From Alisma plantago-aquatica (Eukaryota > Streptophyta > Magnoliopsida > Alismatales > Alismataceae), in NCBI GenBank assembly GCA_963693085.1, contig OY856409.1:1536735072-1536799071 (forward strand): a stretch of 64,000 bases of DNA. The letters are read 5' to 3'. The position numbers were made by a program, and so were the translations under genes. Shown here piece after piece: positions 12,776 through 23,497 of this stretch; positions within the stretch are counted from its first letter, which is position 1; every line of letters starts with the position of its first letter. Under the pieces are notes generated by a model. The model had not been told where the DNA came from. It was given only the letters and a program-made list of their open reading frames with translations, and did not search any database.

Positions 12776-13411
12776 CTTGTAACCACCCAAACTCCACATG
12801 CACGGCCTGATGATACACTCAAGGATGTGTATCGTGCAGATGACCATCCTCCATGGGCGACACACCCCCTAAACTGATACACACTCCAAGTTCCTACCCA
12901 ATACACTAAAGGACAAGATAGCACATGTGACATATATGGCATTAAAACTATATAGAGATGTAACTCCTCGTCTAATATCCAAACACAGTGCCCAAACCTA
13001 CATCCATGTCCTAGAGGATTCCAAACTAAAGCAAGAAAACTCTAGAGTAGATAAATTGCATATTGACCCTCTACTTTGGGTAATTTGCGATTTGCACCAA
13101 AACTAGCACATAAAGCACAAGCATCATCCAACCAAGCTAAAACTTGGAACATAGGCCCTCCACAAGGCACCCCACAGAATCATTATCTTTCTAATAGTGC
13201 TAGAGAACTAAAGGCATTCTCTACATGTGTCATATTGCAATATAAACCCTTACCTTGGGTAAATTGCACTTTGGTCTAAAACAAGCAAACATTGTTCAAA
13301 CAACATCCAAACGGGACCAAACTGGAAACATAGGCTTGTCACATGATATCAAAACATCTTGAGGGATTATATTAAGGTTCTAAGAACCTTTCTTAAGAAA
13401 AGAAAATAGGG

Positions 13412-14010
13412 TTAGCCCAAAACATGCGTTAGGGTCCTTACAACTGGTCTTTCCTCTATTATGATATAGGTCAAGCACTCTTGGAGGAAACATTTCCGAG
13501 CATAGCCTGCAACAGTAATGTTTCCTTGATAAAGGAGCATGAATTGCTTCTTATTATCCTTCATGGTAGAGTTTGGTATGAATCTTGTGGAGAAGATGGC
13601 ACAAAAATCCACCCAGGCCATTGGCTCCTCCGTGAAGTCTCGACCCATGATGTAGTTTTGCCACCATAACTTTGCAACTCCTTCCAAAAGGTGGACAATG
13701 GCTGATGAAGAGGAACTTATTGTTGGGTTGCATCTCTAGGATGTGGAAACCATACTCTAGAACTAGGATCCATGCATATCACTTGTCGATGGATTCTATC
13801 TCATACTTAGACTAAAACATTTCCATATTCAACTTGATGAATTTGAGGTTGGTGGCTCCAAGACAAGGGTGGACAGGTAGGGGCTCACCATTGTCATCTC
13901 TAGAGACATCCTTAAAGGCTAGGGAACCAATAACATCAGTGAGATTCTTCTACTACTCCAACTAGAGAACCTCAGGGGTCATAATCACCACCTATCAATT
14001 TGTAGGTCCA
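13412..14010 (-). pseudogene. gag: Ty3/gypsy gag relic
   Basis: Gag is the capsid polyprotein that packages retrotransposon RNA. The open part on the minus strand runs from 13687 to 13412 (91 codons) and shows the retrotransposon gag core: AKLWWQNYIMGRDF, then WVDFCAIFSTRFIP, then LLYQGNITVAGYARKC. These match the W-x-x-F...F...L-x-Q-G...V-x-x-Y pattern of the family. Upstream coding similarity (an N-terminal gag-like stretch with FKDVSRDDN) continues to about 14010 but contains stop codons and frame changes. Beyond residue ~82 the frame runs into LTR L2 at 13441, so the C-terminal half, the zinc knuckle and all of pol are missing. The primer site and LTR at 14749-14763 lie upstream on the same strand, so this belongs to the L3 element. 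It is non-functional. Confidence 0.8.
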
Positions 14011-14748
14011 GATCTGATAGCATGGTTAGGGTCATCCTTGGGCTCATTTTCCATCATGGGCTCACTCTTAGGGTTAGGAGCATCTTTAGGGTTTCAAATG
14101 TCAAAGGGGACAAGCTTAGTCTTAGAACCTCCCTCAGCACAGGCCTCCTCTGGCCTCTTCCACTTCTTGGAAGACTCCTTCACGGACCTCTTCCTTTTCT
14201 CCAAGGACCCCTCCTCCTATGGGAGGGCCTTCCTTTTATGGGTGGTTGGGTTTTTCGTCAAGTATGGATGTGGTCTTTGTGAGGTCCATGTTGTTTCACA
14301 TAAATACTTATTAATCATAGTTTTATGCTTAAGATAATTAGAACATCTAAAATTATGTCCATGACATCTTGATTATATGCATTTTATAATTTGACGGAGG
14401 ATACTATAACCCTAATATTCATAACCCTAATTCTAAAAAGGGAAGCGGTTATCAGGTTCCTAAGGTTTTGTGAGGGAAACAGGCGCAAGAGAAGGGATGA
14501 ATTTAGATGAGAAGAACATAGAGAGGTATTTGTTGGGGAAAAACTTCTGACTTTGGCCAGGAAGGATGCACAATGCCCCAAGTTGTCCTCAAAACCACAG
14601 TAGTGGTGCGGAGGAAAGTTTTGCCAACCCTGGGGTCTTGGTCCCTTCTAGTCACCATCATCTTTAGAAAATACCCTAATAATTCCCTTGGTCTCTATGA
14701 AAATTTAAAAATGGTTATTAATTATTAAATGGTAAATGGTAAACCTAT
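14011..14748 (-). mobile_element. 5' leader and gag start region of the L3 element
   Basis: This stretch lies between the primer site (14749-14760) and the gag relic. It has several overlapping short frames on both strands with no recognisable domain. By position it holds the untranslated leader and a degraded gag N-terminus. Confidence 0.4.
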
Positions 14749-14760
14749 GCTCTGATACCA
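14749..14760 (-). promoter_or_regulatory. Primer binding site, perfect tRNA-iMet match
   Basis: The minus strand reads TGGTATCAGAGC, 12 of 12 bases complementary to initiator tRNA-Met, two bases from the LTR end TGTAATGACC at 14763. Confidence 0.9.
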
Positions 14761-14762
14761 AA

Positions 14763-17500
14763 TGTAATGACCCCCTTTCGTGTTATCCCCAATTAAGGTG
14801 GACCGAGATGGCAAGGGCCATTATCATATATATGCAAAATCAAGCTTTAGAAAGTAACCAATAATAATTAAAATTTTCATTGATCATGAAAATTGTTTGA
14901 TAATAGTATGAAGTTAAGATTTTCTCAAGGGAGTTACATGGAATAGGAAACTATTTTTTGCAACATGAAATACGACTAAATATCTAAATATTCTAGCATA
15001 ACTTTAGATCTTTTCTTTTAGTGTTTGCTTCTATAGATATTGATCTTTCATCATTAATTGTATTTTAACCTAAAACAACATGAATCAAAATAGGATCAGT
15101 ATATCGAGATATACTGAATATGTGGGGGAACAAAATATTCACATGTAAGTGTAACAACATAATCAACAATTGCAACTATTATCGTTATGAAATTGAACAT
15201 GCATTTTGTTTCTAGCTTCTCAACTCTTAATCCCTTAATCTCTGTTGTATACTCCCTCACTAGAGTATGATTTTTGGGGTGGCCTCTCACTAGGGATTTT
15301 TCCATAAAGTGTACTTCTCATAACCTGCCCGTTCTGGGGCTTGGTTTGTTATGACCTTCCTTTCCCGACTTGGCCTAATAATGTCCATCCTATCATGGAT
15401 ACATCTAATGGTGATCTCCCTATCCCGAATTGATCCCCAATCATCAGAATGACTTTAATACATCCCACATGTATCATCAATCCACCAAACATAGCATAGT
15501 TGATCTAGTTATATTAATATAATGTGATGCTCATAGTGACTTTATAGATTGCAAGAATTAAATAAATAATGAATATTTTAGTTGCAATCCATTTGGGAAA
15601 CTTGGGAAAGCATGGAAGTCGATAAGTGAGTAATCTTTGGTGTAACCACATATCTTTATCAGAGATGACTTAAAGTCCTTATAAACGAGAGTAGTTGTAA
15701 TCAACCAAGAAATCACCCTAAAATTAATGCATAACACCCAAGTATTACTATTTTGTTCATAAACTAACACTACGACTGACTTGGATTCCAATTTAGGGTT
15801 TTGGGGTCAAGTTAGGGTTTTATTAAAGTTATGCTTCCCAAACCCTAATTATCATATTTTAATTATTTTTAACTTAGGGACCCTAATTTTGATATCATAT
15901 GAATTCATAATCTCAAATTTGATCCAAGATGTCCTTTTTATCCAAAAAGTTTATACATTATCCATTAAGTACATATAAACAATTTATGATTATTAAAACT
16001 AAGAAATTAGGATTTTCATGCATTCAATACATTAAAGTTAGCAATTTTATGAACTTTTAAAACTTGAGGTAGAATTAGGTTATGAAACTAATTTTATTAA
16101 AGTACATTTTCCATATTTGTATAATCCTATAGTTTTCTAGATTTATTACAAATTAAAACATCTGGACCAATCACAACTCATCACGTAGGCAGATGACTGA
16201 TCTATGGTGAATAGGAATAGTGTTGTAATCAAGCCAATTGGCTCGTGCCATGCTGGCACCTGGGTCCACTCGCTTAAATGAGAAAAGAAAGAGAGAAAGG
16301 TCAATTTTGTCACTCACCTCACAACAGTCGATCAGTGGCAGAGTAGTAATCCCTCTTGAGTTGACTTCCTCCTTACTCTATCTCTATCCAAGAGCAAGTT
16401 CTCTGTGCGAGTCATAACCATGGTTGAATCCTAGCTTCCATCCTCCCTAGTAGAAAGCAAGAATATGACCCTCTGCTCCACATCCTTGTGAGTTTGCTGG
16501 TAGTCGCCAATCACTTGGAGGTAGCCCAGATAGGAGGGACGAGATGAAGGTTTCTTGGCTAAGTAGACGAAATAGAATAGAAGTGAAGAAGGGATTTGAT
16601 AGGAAATTATATGCTAGAAAAGATCCTTCAGGTATTGTAGAGTCTTGTGGAGATGTTTATGGTATGGCAGAGGGATTCTAACCCTCCTTTTACCGTAATG
16701 GTTTTACAATTTGGGCGGTTTTATCTTCCCTCTGGTTGGGGAAAGTGTTAATTACTTTCTAAAGAAAGACAATATAGGGGTTACCAAGTTCTGTACATTC
16801 TCTCAAATCCAAAGGGAGGATTTCTAGGAACTAATATGTATTGATCAGAAAGAGAGGTGTTAAGGGAATCTTAGGCTTACTGTTCTAGTTTCAAAAAGCA
16901 GCCAAAGGTAGGAGATATTATTGTAACTGTCAGATCGAATCTATGGTCACTAAGCACACTATCATATTAACTGTCTGAGACTTAGTTTCCTATTCATCAT
17001 GACATTTAAATTGATCTCCAAAATCCCTTTCACTTTAGGAAAACTAGTTAAGTTGATATATCTCTCTCCTTTTATCCAATTCATCTCAAATTTTAAAGAA
17101 AAGTTTTAATTCTCTATATGGGTAGGATTTGGTGGTGAAATACACAAGCTAAACACTCTTTTCTTATCTCTTAAGCAAAGGATTTATTTGATTTACTTAA
17201 AGCATCAAATAAATCCTTTTCTCTCCTAAACTTGGCAATATTTGTTATTTTGATATTTTTCTTCATGAAGTATAATATTGAACTGACTCTAATTTATTGG
17301 TTTTCTTCATCCTATTCTTTTCTAAAAAACTTTACACAACTTCATATTTAAAGTATCAATTGTTCATTAGTTTTAGTAATTCTTTCATTATTGGATTTTC
17401 CTCTCTTTATTTATCCAATATCTAATAATGGATTTTTAGACACTGTAAAACCACAAAACCCATTGTCAAGGAGAAGTTACATTTTAAATCCATACTTTAA
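14763..17500 (-). mobile_element. LTR 'L3', 5' LTR of a gag-bearing gypsy element
   Basis: The low-coordinate end is well defined by TGTAATGACC beside a perfect primer site. Reverse-complemented, the segment around 16230-16290 (GGTGCCAG...GAGCCAATTGGCTTG) resembles 55630-55670 of solo LTR F, and both end in GGGGT(C/G)-type terminal sequence, so L3 and F are probably one family (F is 2.86 kb). The high-coordinate end is not resolved; about 17.5 kb is estimated from F's length. It contains the 16-bp hairpin at 17177-17219. No coding content. Confidence 0.5.
17177..17219. repeat. Perfect 16-bp inverted repeat (hairpin)
   Basis: AAAGGATTTATTTGAT at 17177-17192 is exactly reverse-complementary to ATCAAATAAATCCTTT at 17204-17219, separated by 11 bases. 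Such a hairpin is rare by chance in this context; its function is unknown. Confidence 0.85.
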
Positions 17501-17980
17501 AACAAGGCATGCCATGTTTTCTAATACATACTTAACAATTAAATGTTTGCATTCAAATATGTATGAAAACATGTGAAAACCAAGTCATAATAGTTGTGAT
17601 CTTACCAATAGGTATCTAATGAGCATTTCTTCTTGGAGAGTTAGGTGGATAAAATTGTTTGGGTAAGGTAGGGAAGATTACTGACTCTGAGTGCATTCTA
17701 GCAAGAGATCCTTTGATTATCATGCTAAAAAAAACTAACTGAGGGCTGAGTGGAAGAGTTAGTTAGGAGTAGTGTGAGGCATATTGTCACTAATGGTTAT
17801 CAATTTAACTTGGCAAAAGAGATGTACGAGTAGATATGAAGGTACTAGAATGAATCATAGGAGGATTTGGAAAAGACCTTAAAACTTTTCACAAATGATG
17901 TATATGATATCATTAAGAAAAAAATTTAGGGACAAGGATCCTAGAGGATAAATGTGTAAGGGAATGCATCTTGGGGAAAA
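17501..17980. other. No recognisable feature
   Basis: AT-rich DNA after the presumed end of LTR L3. Some of 17640-17980 may be the N-terminal side of the LINE relic that follows, but I see no diagnostic motif. Confidence 0.4.
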
Positions 17981-18450
17981 TATGATTGATACCTCCACCT
18001 TTCATTGAGATACAATGGGTGAAACCTCCAACAAGGGTAGAGAAGCTTAACATAGGGGTAACAAGATGGAGGATACACTGATCAGAACTTAGGAAGATAG
18101 TAATAGGAGGGGTCTTAAGAGATCATGAAGGATGTGTCATAGGAGGGTTCATGAGACTAACCACAGAGACAATCACATTTTGGAAGGGTTAGAAGCTAGC
18201 ATAGAGATGATTACATTAATAGATGGAGAGGATGGTTTGATAGTGAATTAAACAACACTAGAGTGTACAAGATACTCGAAGGTAGATCCCCTCACCTTGG
18301 TGTTATAGAATGACATTTTTCACAGTCACATATTTCATTAATAATAGGAGTAGCGTATTTCAATTTGTGTATAGAGAAGCAAACATGTTGTCTAGTTAGC
18401 TTGCGGAGTATGATGTGTGCCTAATATCTAGATTTTATGATAAGGGCCTA
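17981..18450 (+). pseudogene. Decayed RNase H (RVT_3-like) domain of an L1-type LINE
   Basis: This domain degrades the RNA strand of RNA-DNA hybrids during retrotransposition. Translating the plus strand piecewise gives WVKPPTRVEKLNIGV (about 18013-18060), GGVLRDHEGCVIGGF (about 18105-18150) and FQFVYREANMLSS (about 18359-18398). These correspond to the plant 'WxxPPxGxxKLNxDG...GGVLRDxxGxxxGxF...HVxREAN' signature seen at the C-terminus of L1-type LINE polyproteins and RNase H-like proteins. Stop codons and frame changes are frequent, and the first catalytic Asp appears to be replaced (LNIGV where LNxDG is usual). No reverse transcriptase is visible immediately upstream, so this is a fragment. 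A host RNase H-like pseudogene is an alternative. Confidence 0.6.
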
Positions 18451-19439
18451 GCCGAGGTTCCCCCACCTATCAAAGGGGTGTACAAAATTGAATCACGGGG
18501 ATTCACATAAATTAATAGATGATATACTACACGTTAGTTGATATTTGTGAAGATACTTTATATGGGGATTGTGGGTGTCCATGTTTGTAGAGTTCAGGTC
18601 CCTTCATACAGACAGTGATCCTGTTGGACTCTGTTTTGAGGAAATCAGAACTGACAATTATATCTTTTTTTCTTTCTAGAATTGCCTATCAGGGAATGAG
18701 ATGAATATAAATCCTCCACTTTAATTAAAAAATGTGATCCCTATGAGTACTCAATTGTCATTCATCATACAAGGGGCACTTCCATGAAAATATCTTCAAT
18801 GTTTGGGTCCTAAAAGCACTTGTCTGGGAAACCATTCTACTGGTAACTAGAACTTGACCAACAATGGGTCCCAATATTCACACCCACAGTGATAGTTTCA
18901 ACATGATAAAGGATGAAAAGTTCCTAAATCAGTGATTCTGTATGCAATGATCCGCTTCTTAAGATCACACATTTACATGATTGGATAAAAAATATAAACA
19001 AATTAATTTAAAATTAAGGTTTTCATCAGAGTCGCGGAAGCTATACATAGGATTGCAAAAATAAGAATGAATTCCTATCTTCTCTTCAAGACTAGGCAAC
19101 TCTAGCACGTCTGTTCTCGATCTTCTCTGATTACTTGCACATGAGTTTGAAGAGGGAACATAAATCACACATGGGCTCCAATAAGGAAAACAAGAACCAA
19201 CAAAATTGGTGCAAAATTGATTTGTCTAAAGTAAAATAATATGAACCTATCTACAAAGGATTTTGATGAAAAAATGCAAATGAATAGGCAACATTGGTAA
19301 GTATTTAAAGGTAGTAAGGGTTTTCAAATTCAATAAGATTATGATCCAATTTTTAAAACTAATCATTCAATTTTCATAGACAGGTGATGTCAATGTCTAG
19401 TTTTTGGGGAAGCCATTGGATCTCTACTATAGAGAATGA
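18451..19439. other. No recognisable feature
   Basis: Unique-looking AT-rich DNA between the LINE RNase H relic and element A. The 67-codon minus-strand frame at 18965-19168 has no recognisable domain. Confidence 0.4.
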
Positions 19440-19543
19440 CAACACAACAACTAAATTCTCAGTAAATTGAGCAACCCTATGTCCTTTTACTATCGTCAAA
19501 ATTTGGTGAATCTGAATTATATAAATTAAATACATGGTTTTAT
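19440..19543 (+). mobile_element. Left LTR of element A, piece 1
   Basis: From about 19495 (AAATTTGGTGAATCTGAATTATATAA) it aligns with 37785-37810 of the right LTR. The earlier bases to 19440 are uncertain. It ends at the LINE target duplication. Confidence 0.7.
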
Positions 19544-19565
19544 TATATAAATTATAGTGTGGGCC

Positions 19566-19777
19566 TCCACAAAAGGAGACTTGGTGGTGGAATGATGAAG
19601 TACAAAAGGCTATTAAACTAAAAGGGAGATGTACAAGAGCTTGCCCAAATCTCAAGATGATGCAACATTCTAGAGATACAAGCAAAAAAAGAAAGAAGTG
19701 AAGAAGGTTGTTCAGGAGGCAAGGTCTATATACTTTGATGATATTCATAAGAAGCTAGACACTAGAGAAGGGGAAAA

Positions 19778-19840
<63 letters not shown>

Positions 19841-21540
19841 GGATCCTATAAGAGAAAGGAAAGGAAGAGACTTGAGTCAAGTAAAATGCATCAAGAATGA
19901 AGATGGTAGAGTGGCGGTAAAGGGTGATGATATCAAGATCCAATGGAGAAATTACTTCCATAAGCTTTTCAATGGAGATACTATAAATAATGTTAGAGAC
20001 TTGTATGACAGGAATACAAGAGATATCTTTTACATACGAAGAGTTTCACATTTTGAGGTCCAAAATGTCTTGAAAAAGATGAAAATGAGAAAGGCATGCA
20101 GACCAGATGGTATTCCCACTGATGTATGGAAGAATATGGGGGATGAAGGAGTTTTTTGGTTAAAAAATTTATTTAAAAAGATCATGAAGGCAAAGAAGAT
20201 GTCGGCTGAGTGGAGAAATAGTACTATAGTCCCCATATACAAGAATAAAGGTGATGTTCAAAGATGCACAAACTACATAGGTATCAAGTTGATGAGTCAC
20301 AAAATGAAGCTTTGGGAGAGGATTATTGAGCAGAGGCTAAGATCTATAATGCAAATATCAAACAACCAATTCGGTTTCATGGCTAGTAGATCAACGACAT
20401 ATGCCATTTTTCTGATAAGGAGGCTTATGGAGAAGTATAGGGAAAGAAAAAGAGATCTTCACATGGTTTTTATTGATTTGAAAAAGGCTTATGATCGAGT
20501 ACCCAGAGAAGTGTTAGGGATGGTTTTGAGGAAAAAAGGGCGTGCCAATCTAAAACATTGACTTGATTAAAGACATGTATGGTAACTCTACTCCAAGTGT
20601 AAAGACTCCTAGAGGAGAGATACCAAAATTTCCCATCATAGTTGGGGTACACCAAGGATCCACACGCAGTCGATATCTATTTGTTCTTGTTATGGATGAG
20701 TTGACAAAGAATGTTCCGGATGATGTTCTTTGGTGCATGTTATTTGCTGATGATATTGTATTGATTGACAAAATTAAAGAAGGTTTGAATGATAAAGTTA
20801 AACTTTGGAGAAAGGCATTGGAATCAAATGGATTGATGATTAGTAGGAGATAAACTGAGTCTATGCATTGCAATTTTAGCCAATCTTATAGTATGAATGG
20901 TGGAGTCAAGTTGGATGGAGCAGATATACCAAAATGAATAAATTTGTTACTTGGGATCTATCATTCAAACAAATGGGGATGTCCAAAATGATGTTTGTCA
21001 TAGGATCATTGCAGGATGGTTGAAATGAAGGAGTGCAACTGGAGTATTATGTGATCGGAAGATCCCTCTCAGACTAAAAAGCAAGTTTTATAAAACTATT
21101 ATACGGACAACCATGATCTATGGGAGTGAATGTTGGGTGGTAAAGAAACAAGAACTTAACAAGATGAACGTTGCTGAAATGCATATGTTGATATGGATGT
21201 GTGGGAAGATGAGAAAAGACCACTTGAGAAATGTCTAAATCAGGAATAAAGTGGGGGTGGCGAGCATTGAGGACATGTTGTAGGAGGGCCGAGTCAGATA
21301 GTATCGACATGTGCAACACATACCGGCTAATGCACCTATGTGACGTGATACTATTAATGCAAGCACACTTAATATAAGAATAGGAAGGCCTAAATTAAAA
21401 TGGGAAGAGATTATAAAGAGAAATTTTAAATCTCTACATCTCAACCAACATATGACTTATGATAGAGCTAAATGGAGAAGAAGGATCCATGTAGTCGACC
21501 CCGACATAGATGGGATTGAGGCTTATTTGATGATGATGAT
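19566..21540 (+). pseudogene. RTE LINE reverse transcriptase relic
   Basis: RTE elements encode an endonuclease-reverse transcriptase that copies element RNA at a nicked target. Here the main open frame is 19698-20561 (287 codons), continued in a shifted frame at 20563-20853 (96 codons), with further broken similarity to 21540. Visible RT signatures in order are [66 protein letters not shown] (catalytic Asp), VHQGSTRSRYLF and WCMLFADDIVLID (catalytic FADD at about 20743-20754). The C-terminal RPKLKWEEI segment is near 21390. The AP-endonuclease domain is absent (5' truncation). A TA run interrupts the connector in frame. Frameshift at ~20560 and stops after 20853 mark it as dead. Confidence 0.92.
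19780..19839. repeat. (TA)n microsatellite, ~29 units
   Basis: An uninterrupted TA run inside the LINE coding sequence. It keeps the reading frame, translating as alternating Tyr-Ile between EGEKD and [12 protein letters not shown], where RTE relatives have a short helix. It therefore expanded after insertion, probably from a TATA seed in the codons for D-I-Y. Confidence 0.95.
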
Positions 21541-21546
21541 GATGAT

Positions 21547-23497
21547 ATACATAGTTTATAATCAAATTACTTAAATATAAAAAATGAATAATTAAGCTCA
21601 TCACTATGTGGCATGGGTGCAACCCATGACCAATGTAAAGGCTCATAAGATGATTCTCTTTGCAAATAGGTTAATGTGGCACACGTTAAGAAAATAAGAG
21701 ATTTTGGGCATAAATAAAGAATTGTGACTTTGTTAATTAATGGACAACTAAAATGTGGAATAATATGCAAGCTTCGAAAATTAAATAAGAAATGTGGGTT
21801 GTTAGATAGTCAGTAGGGTAATTATCTAACTAAGAATGGCAACACAATGTTTGAGGCATCAAACGAGAATAAATCAATCTAACTTTTGGCATATTTGAAA
21901 ATAATGATGAAATGAAGATAATTCTAATTTTTTGAAGAAAAATGACTATCCATGGGGTGTGGGTAATTAATTTATGGATATGCTAAAAGAGAAAATTTCG
22001 TCCATAGAAATTATCCCAATAAATCCTACAAAATAGATAATGGTTGGGAACAAATTTATTAAGTTTCCATCCAAGTATCATAGGATAATGATATTTGTAG
22101 AGTCCTATAGAAAATCATGAATATTGACGAACCTAATTAAAATAAATGAATTATATTCCTTTTTGAAGAGAGAGAAAAGGGGCATCTAAATATATCTTTT
22201 TGATACCCAATCTTTGTCAATCGGAGATTAAGTCATCATAAGGTTTTATTTGAAATTTGGGGTTAATTGGAGAAGAGATGAGGAAATTATGGATTTTTAT
22301 AACTTTCCTTAAGTGATAATTGAAAATTACATATCATATGCGACATTTATTGAAACCAAGAAACTTAGGCCTAGCCTTTATATGTCGTGCAACTTGGTGG
22401 CTGACTGATCCTAAATGAATGACTCATAAGTCATCTTCCTCCTTCAACCCAAAAAGGAAACTAGCCAGAGTGTGATGTTTTTCCTCTGGTCCCTCTCTCT
22501 CTCCCAGACCATAACTAGCCATGAAACCTTTACCTTTGGCTTTAGGAGGAAAAATTGAAGCTAACCATCCCTGACTCCCCCTTTTTCTATGTGTGGATAT
22601 GTTTTCCCTAATTCAGAGATTGGAGTCAAACTCCATTAAGGAACAACCTGAACCCCTTGTCATTCCTCCCTATATAAGGGCTTGATTATTCGGTCATGAA
22701 GCATGAACTTCTTCTTGGAGGTGAGTGACAGTTCTGAGAGGTCAAGAGGATCTAAAAACTTACCACAATCCACACCTAAAACCTTCATTTTTCTCCTACC
22801 CTTCCATTGATGATCCACAAGTCTCATTCCCCCTACCAGTGCCCTCTATGGCTGAACTGGAACCATCAACGAATCCATGGAGGAGTGACAGAGAGGTTTA
22901 TGCCTTTTCCTGGCACTATGATGAACTGGACCACAAGATCAACCTTTTGATTGACTTGGTCTGGTGCATGCATAGAGGAGCTCTTGCGAGGAGCAAGAAA
23001 AGCTAGGAGGCTATTTATGAAAGATTCCTTAGGGCTACGTTCAAAGGGAAAGGACCTAAGCGTTCGTTTGCCTAGTACTAGAGACTCACCACATGGATGC
23101 TCAAAGATGACATGACACTTGACCATTGGCCAACCAGGATAGTGAGGTTATTTTTAGGTTATTTTCTTTGGCTGACACGTCGTCCACTAAGTGGCCCATA
23201 TAATGATAAATTGAAATAATTGTAGAAAATTATTGGTAACTCAGATAAAAACAAATTATATATGAAAATTTCTTAGAAAAATGAGAGTAATTAGAATAAA
23301 ATATAAGTGATGCTAGAATCTGATAATAATTCTAAAGTAGTGCAAACATGTGTTAAAGTGGTGATTAATGCATATAAATCCTAGTTTTTGATAAATAGGT
23401 TGTCAATCATGTTAAATATGTTTCCTTGAGATGTAAACTGATATTGTGGATTATAATGATGATTTAATAGTTCATGATCATAAGGATGTATAATTAG
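21547..23497 (+). mobile_element. Left LTR of element A, piece 2
   Basis: It aligns with 37840-39125 of the right LTR, and from about 22880 to 23497 with the reverse complement of the inverted part of the right LTR (about 39520-40150). It holds a good TATA box at 22671. It ends with the target duplication ATTAG (23493-23497) of solo LTR B. Confidence 0.88.
22671..22680 (+). promoter_or_regulatory. TATA box of element A left LTR
   Basis: TATATAAGGG lies about 1.1 kb into the reconstructed LTR. The right LTR has GATATAAGGG at the same place (about 38931-38940), one base weaker. Confidence 0.6.

Larger units (their letters stand above)
8455..13441 (-). mobile_element. Long LTR 'L2' (~5.0 kb), relative of L1
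   Basis: On the minus strand it runs from TGTAAGGACC at 13441 to the end at 8455. It shares order and scattered blocks with LTR L1 but lacks the two large minisatellites. On its left is a tRNA-iMet primer site; on its right (13442-13460) the minus strand is purine-rich (AGAGGAAAGACC), as expected of a polypurine tract or of the gag sequence it abuts. The ATATCG motif is frequent at 10620-12030. A second primer-site-like junction lies inside it at 12764-12778, so it may be a composite of two LTR ends. Confidence 0.55.
19544..21546 (+). mobile_element. RTE-clade LINE, 5'-truncated, with GAT-repeat tail
   Basis: A non-LTR retrotransposon fragment of 2.0 kb. It starts mid-protein (WWNDEVQKAIKLKGRC) and ends in a (GAT)n tail, typical of plant RTE elements. 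It is flanked by an imperfect 14-bp target duplication, ATACATGGTTTTAT (19530-19543) and ATACATAGTTTATA (21547-21560). It sits in the left LTR of element A, whose right LTR is uninterrupted at the matching point (about 37815-37840), confirming the insertion. It lacks the endonuclease part and cannot move. Confidence 0.9.
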
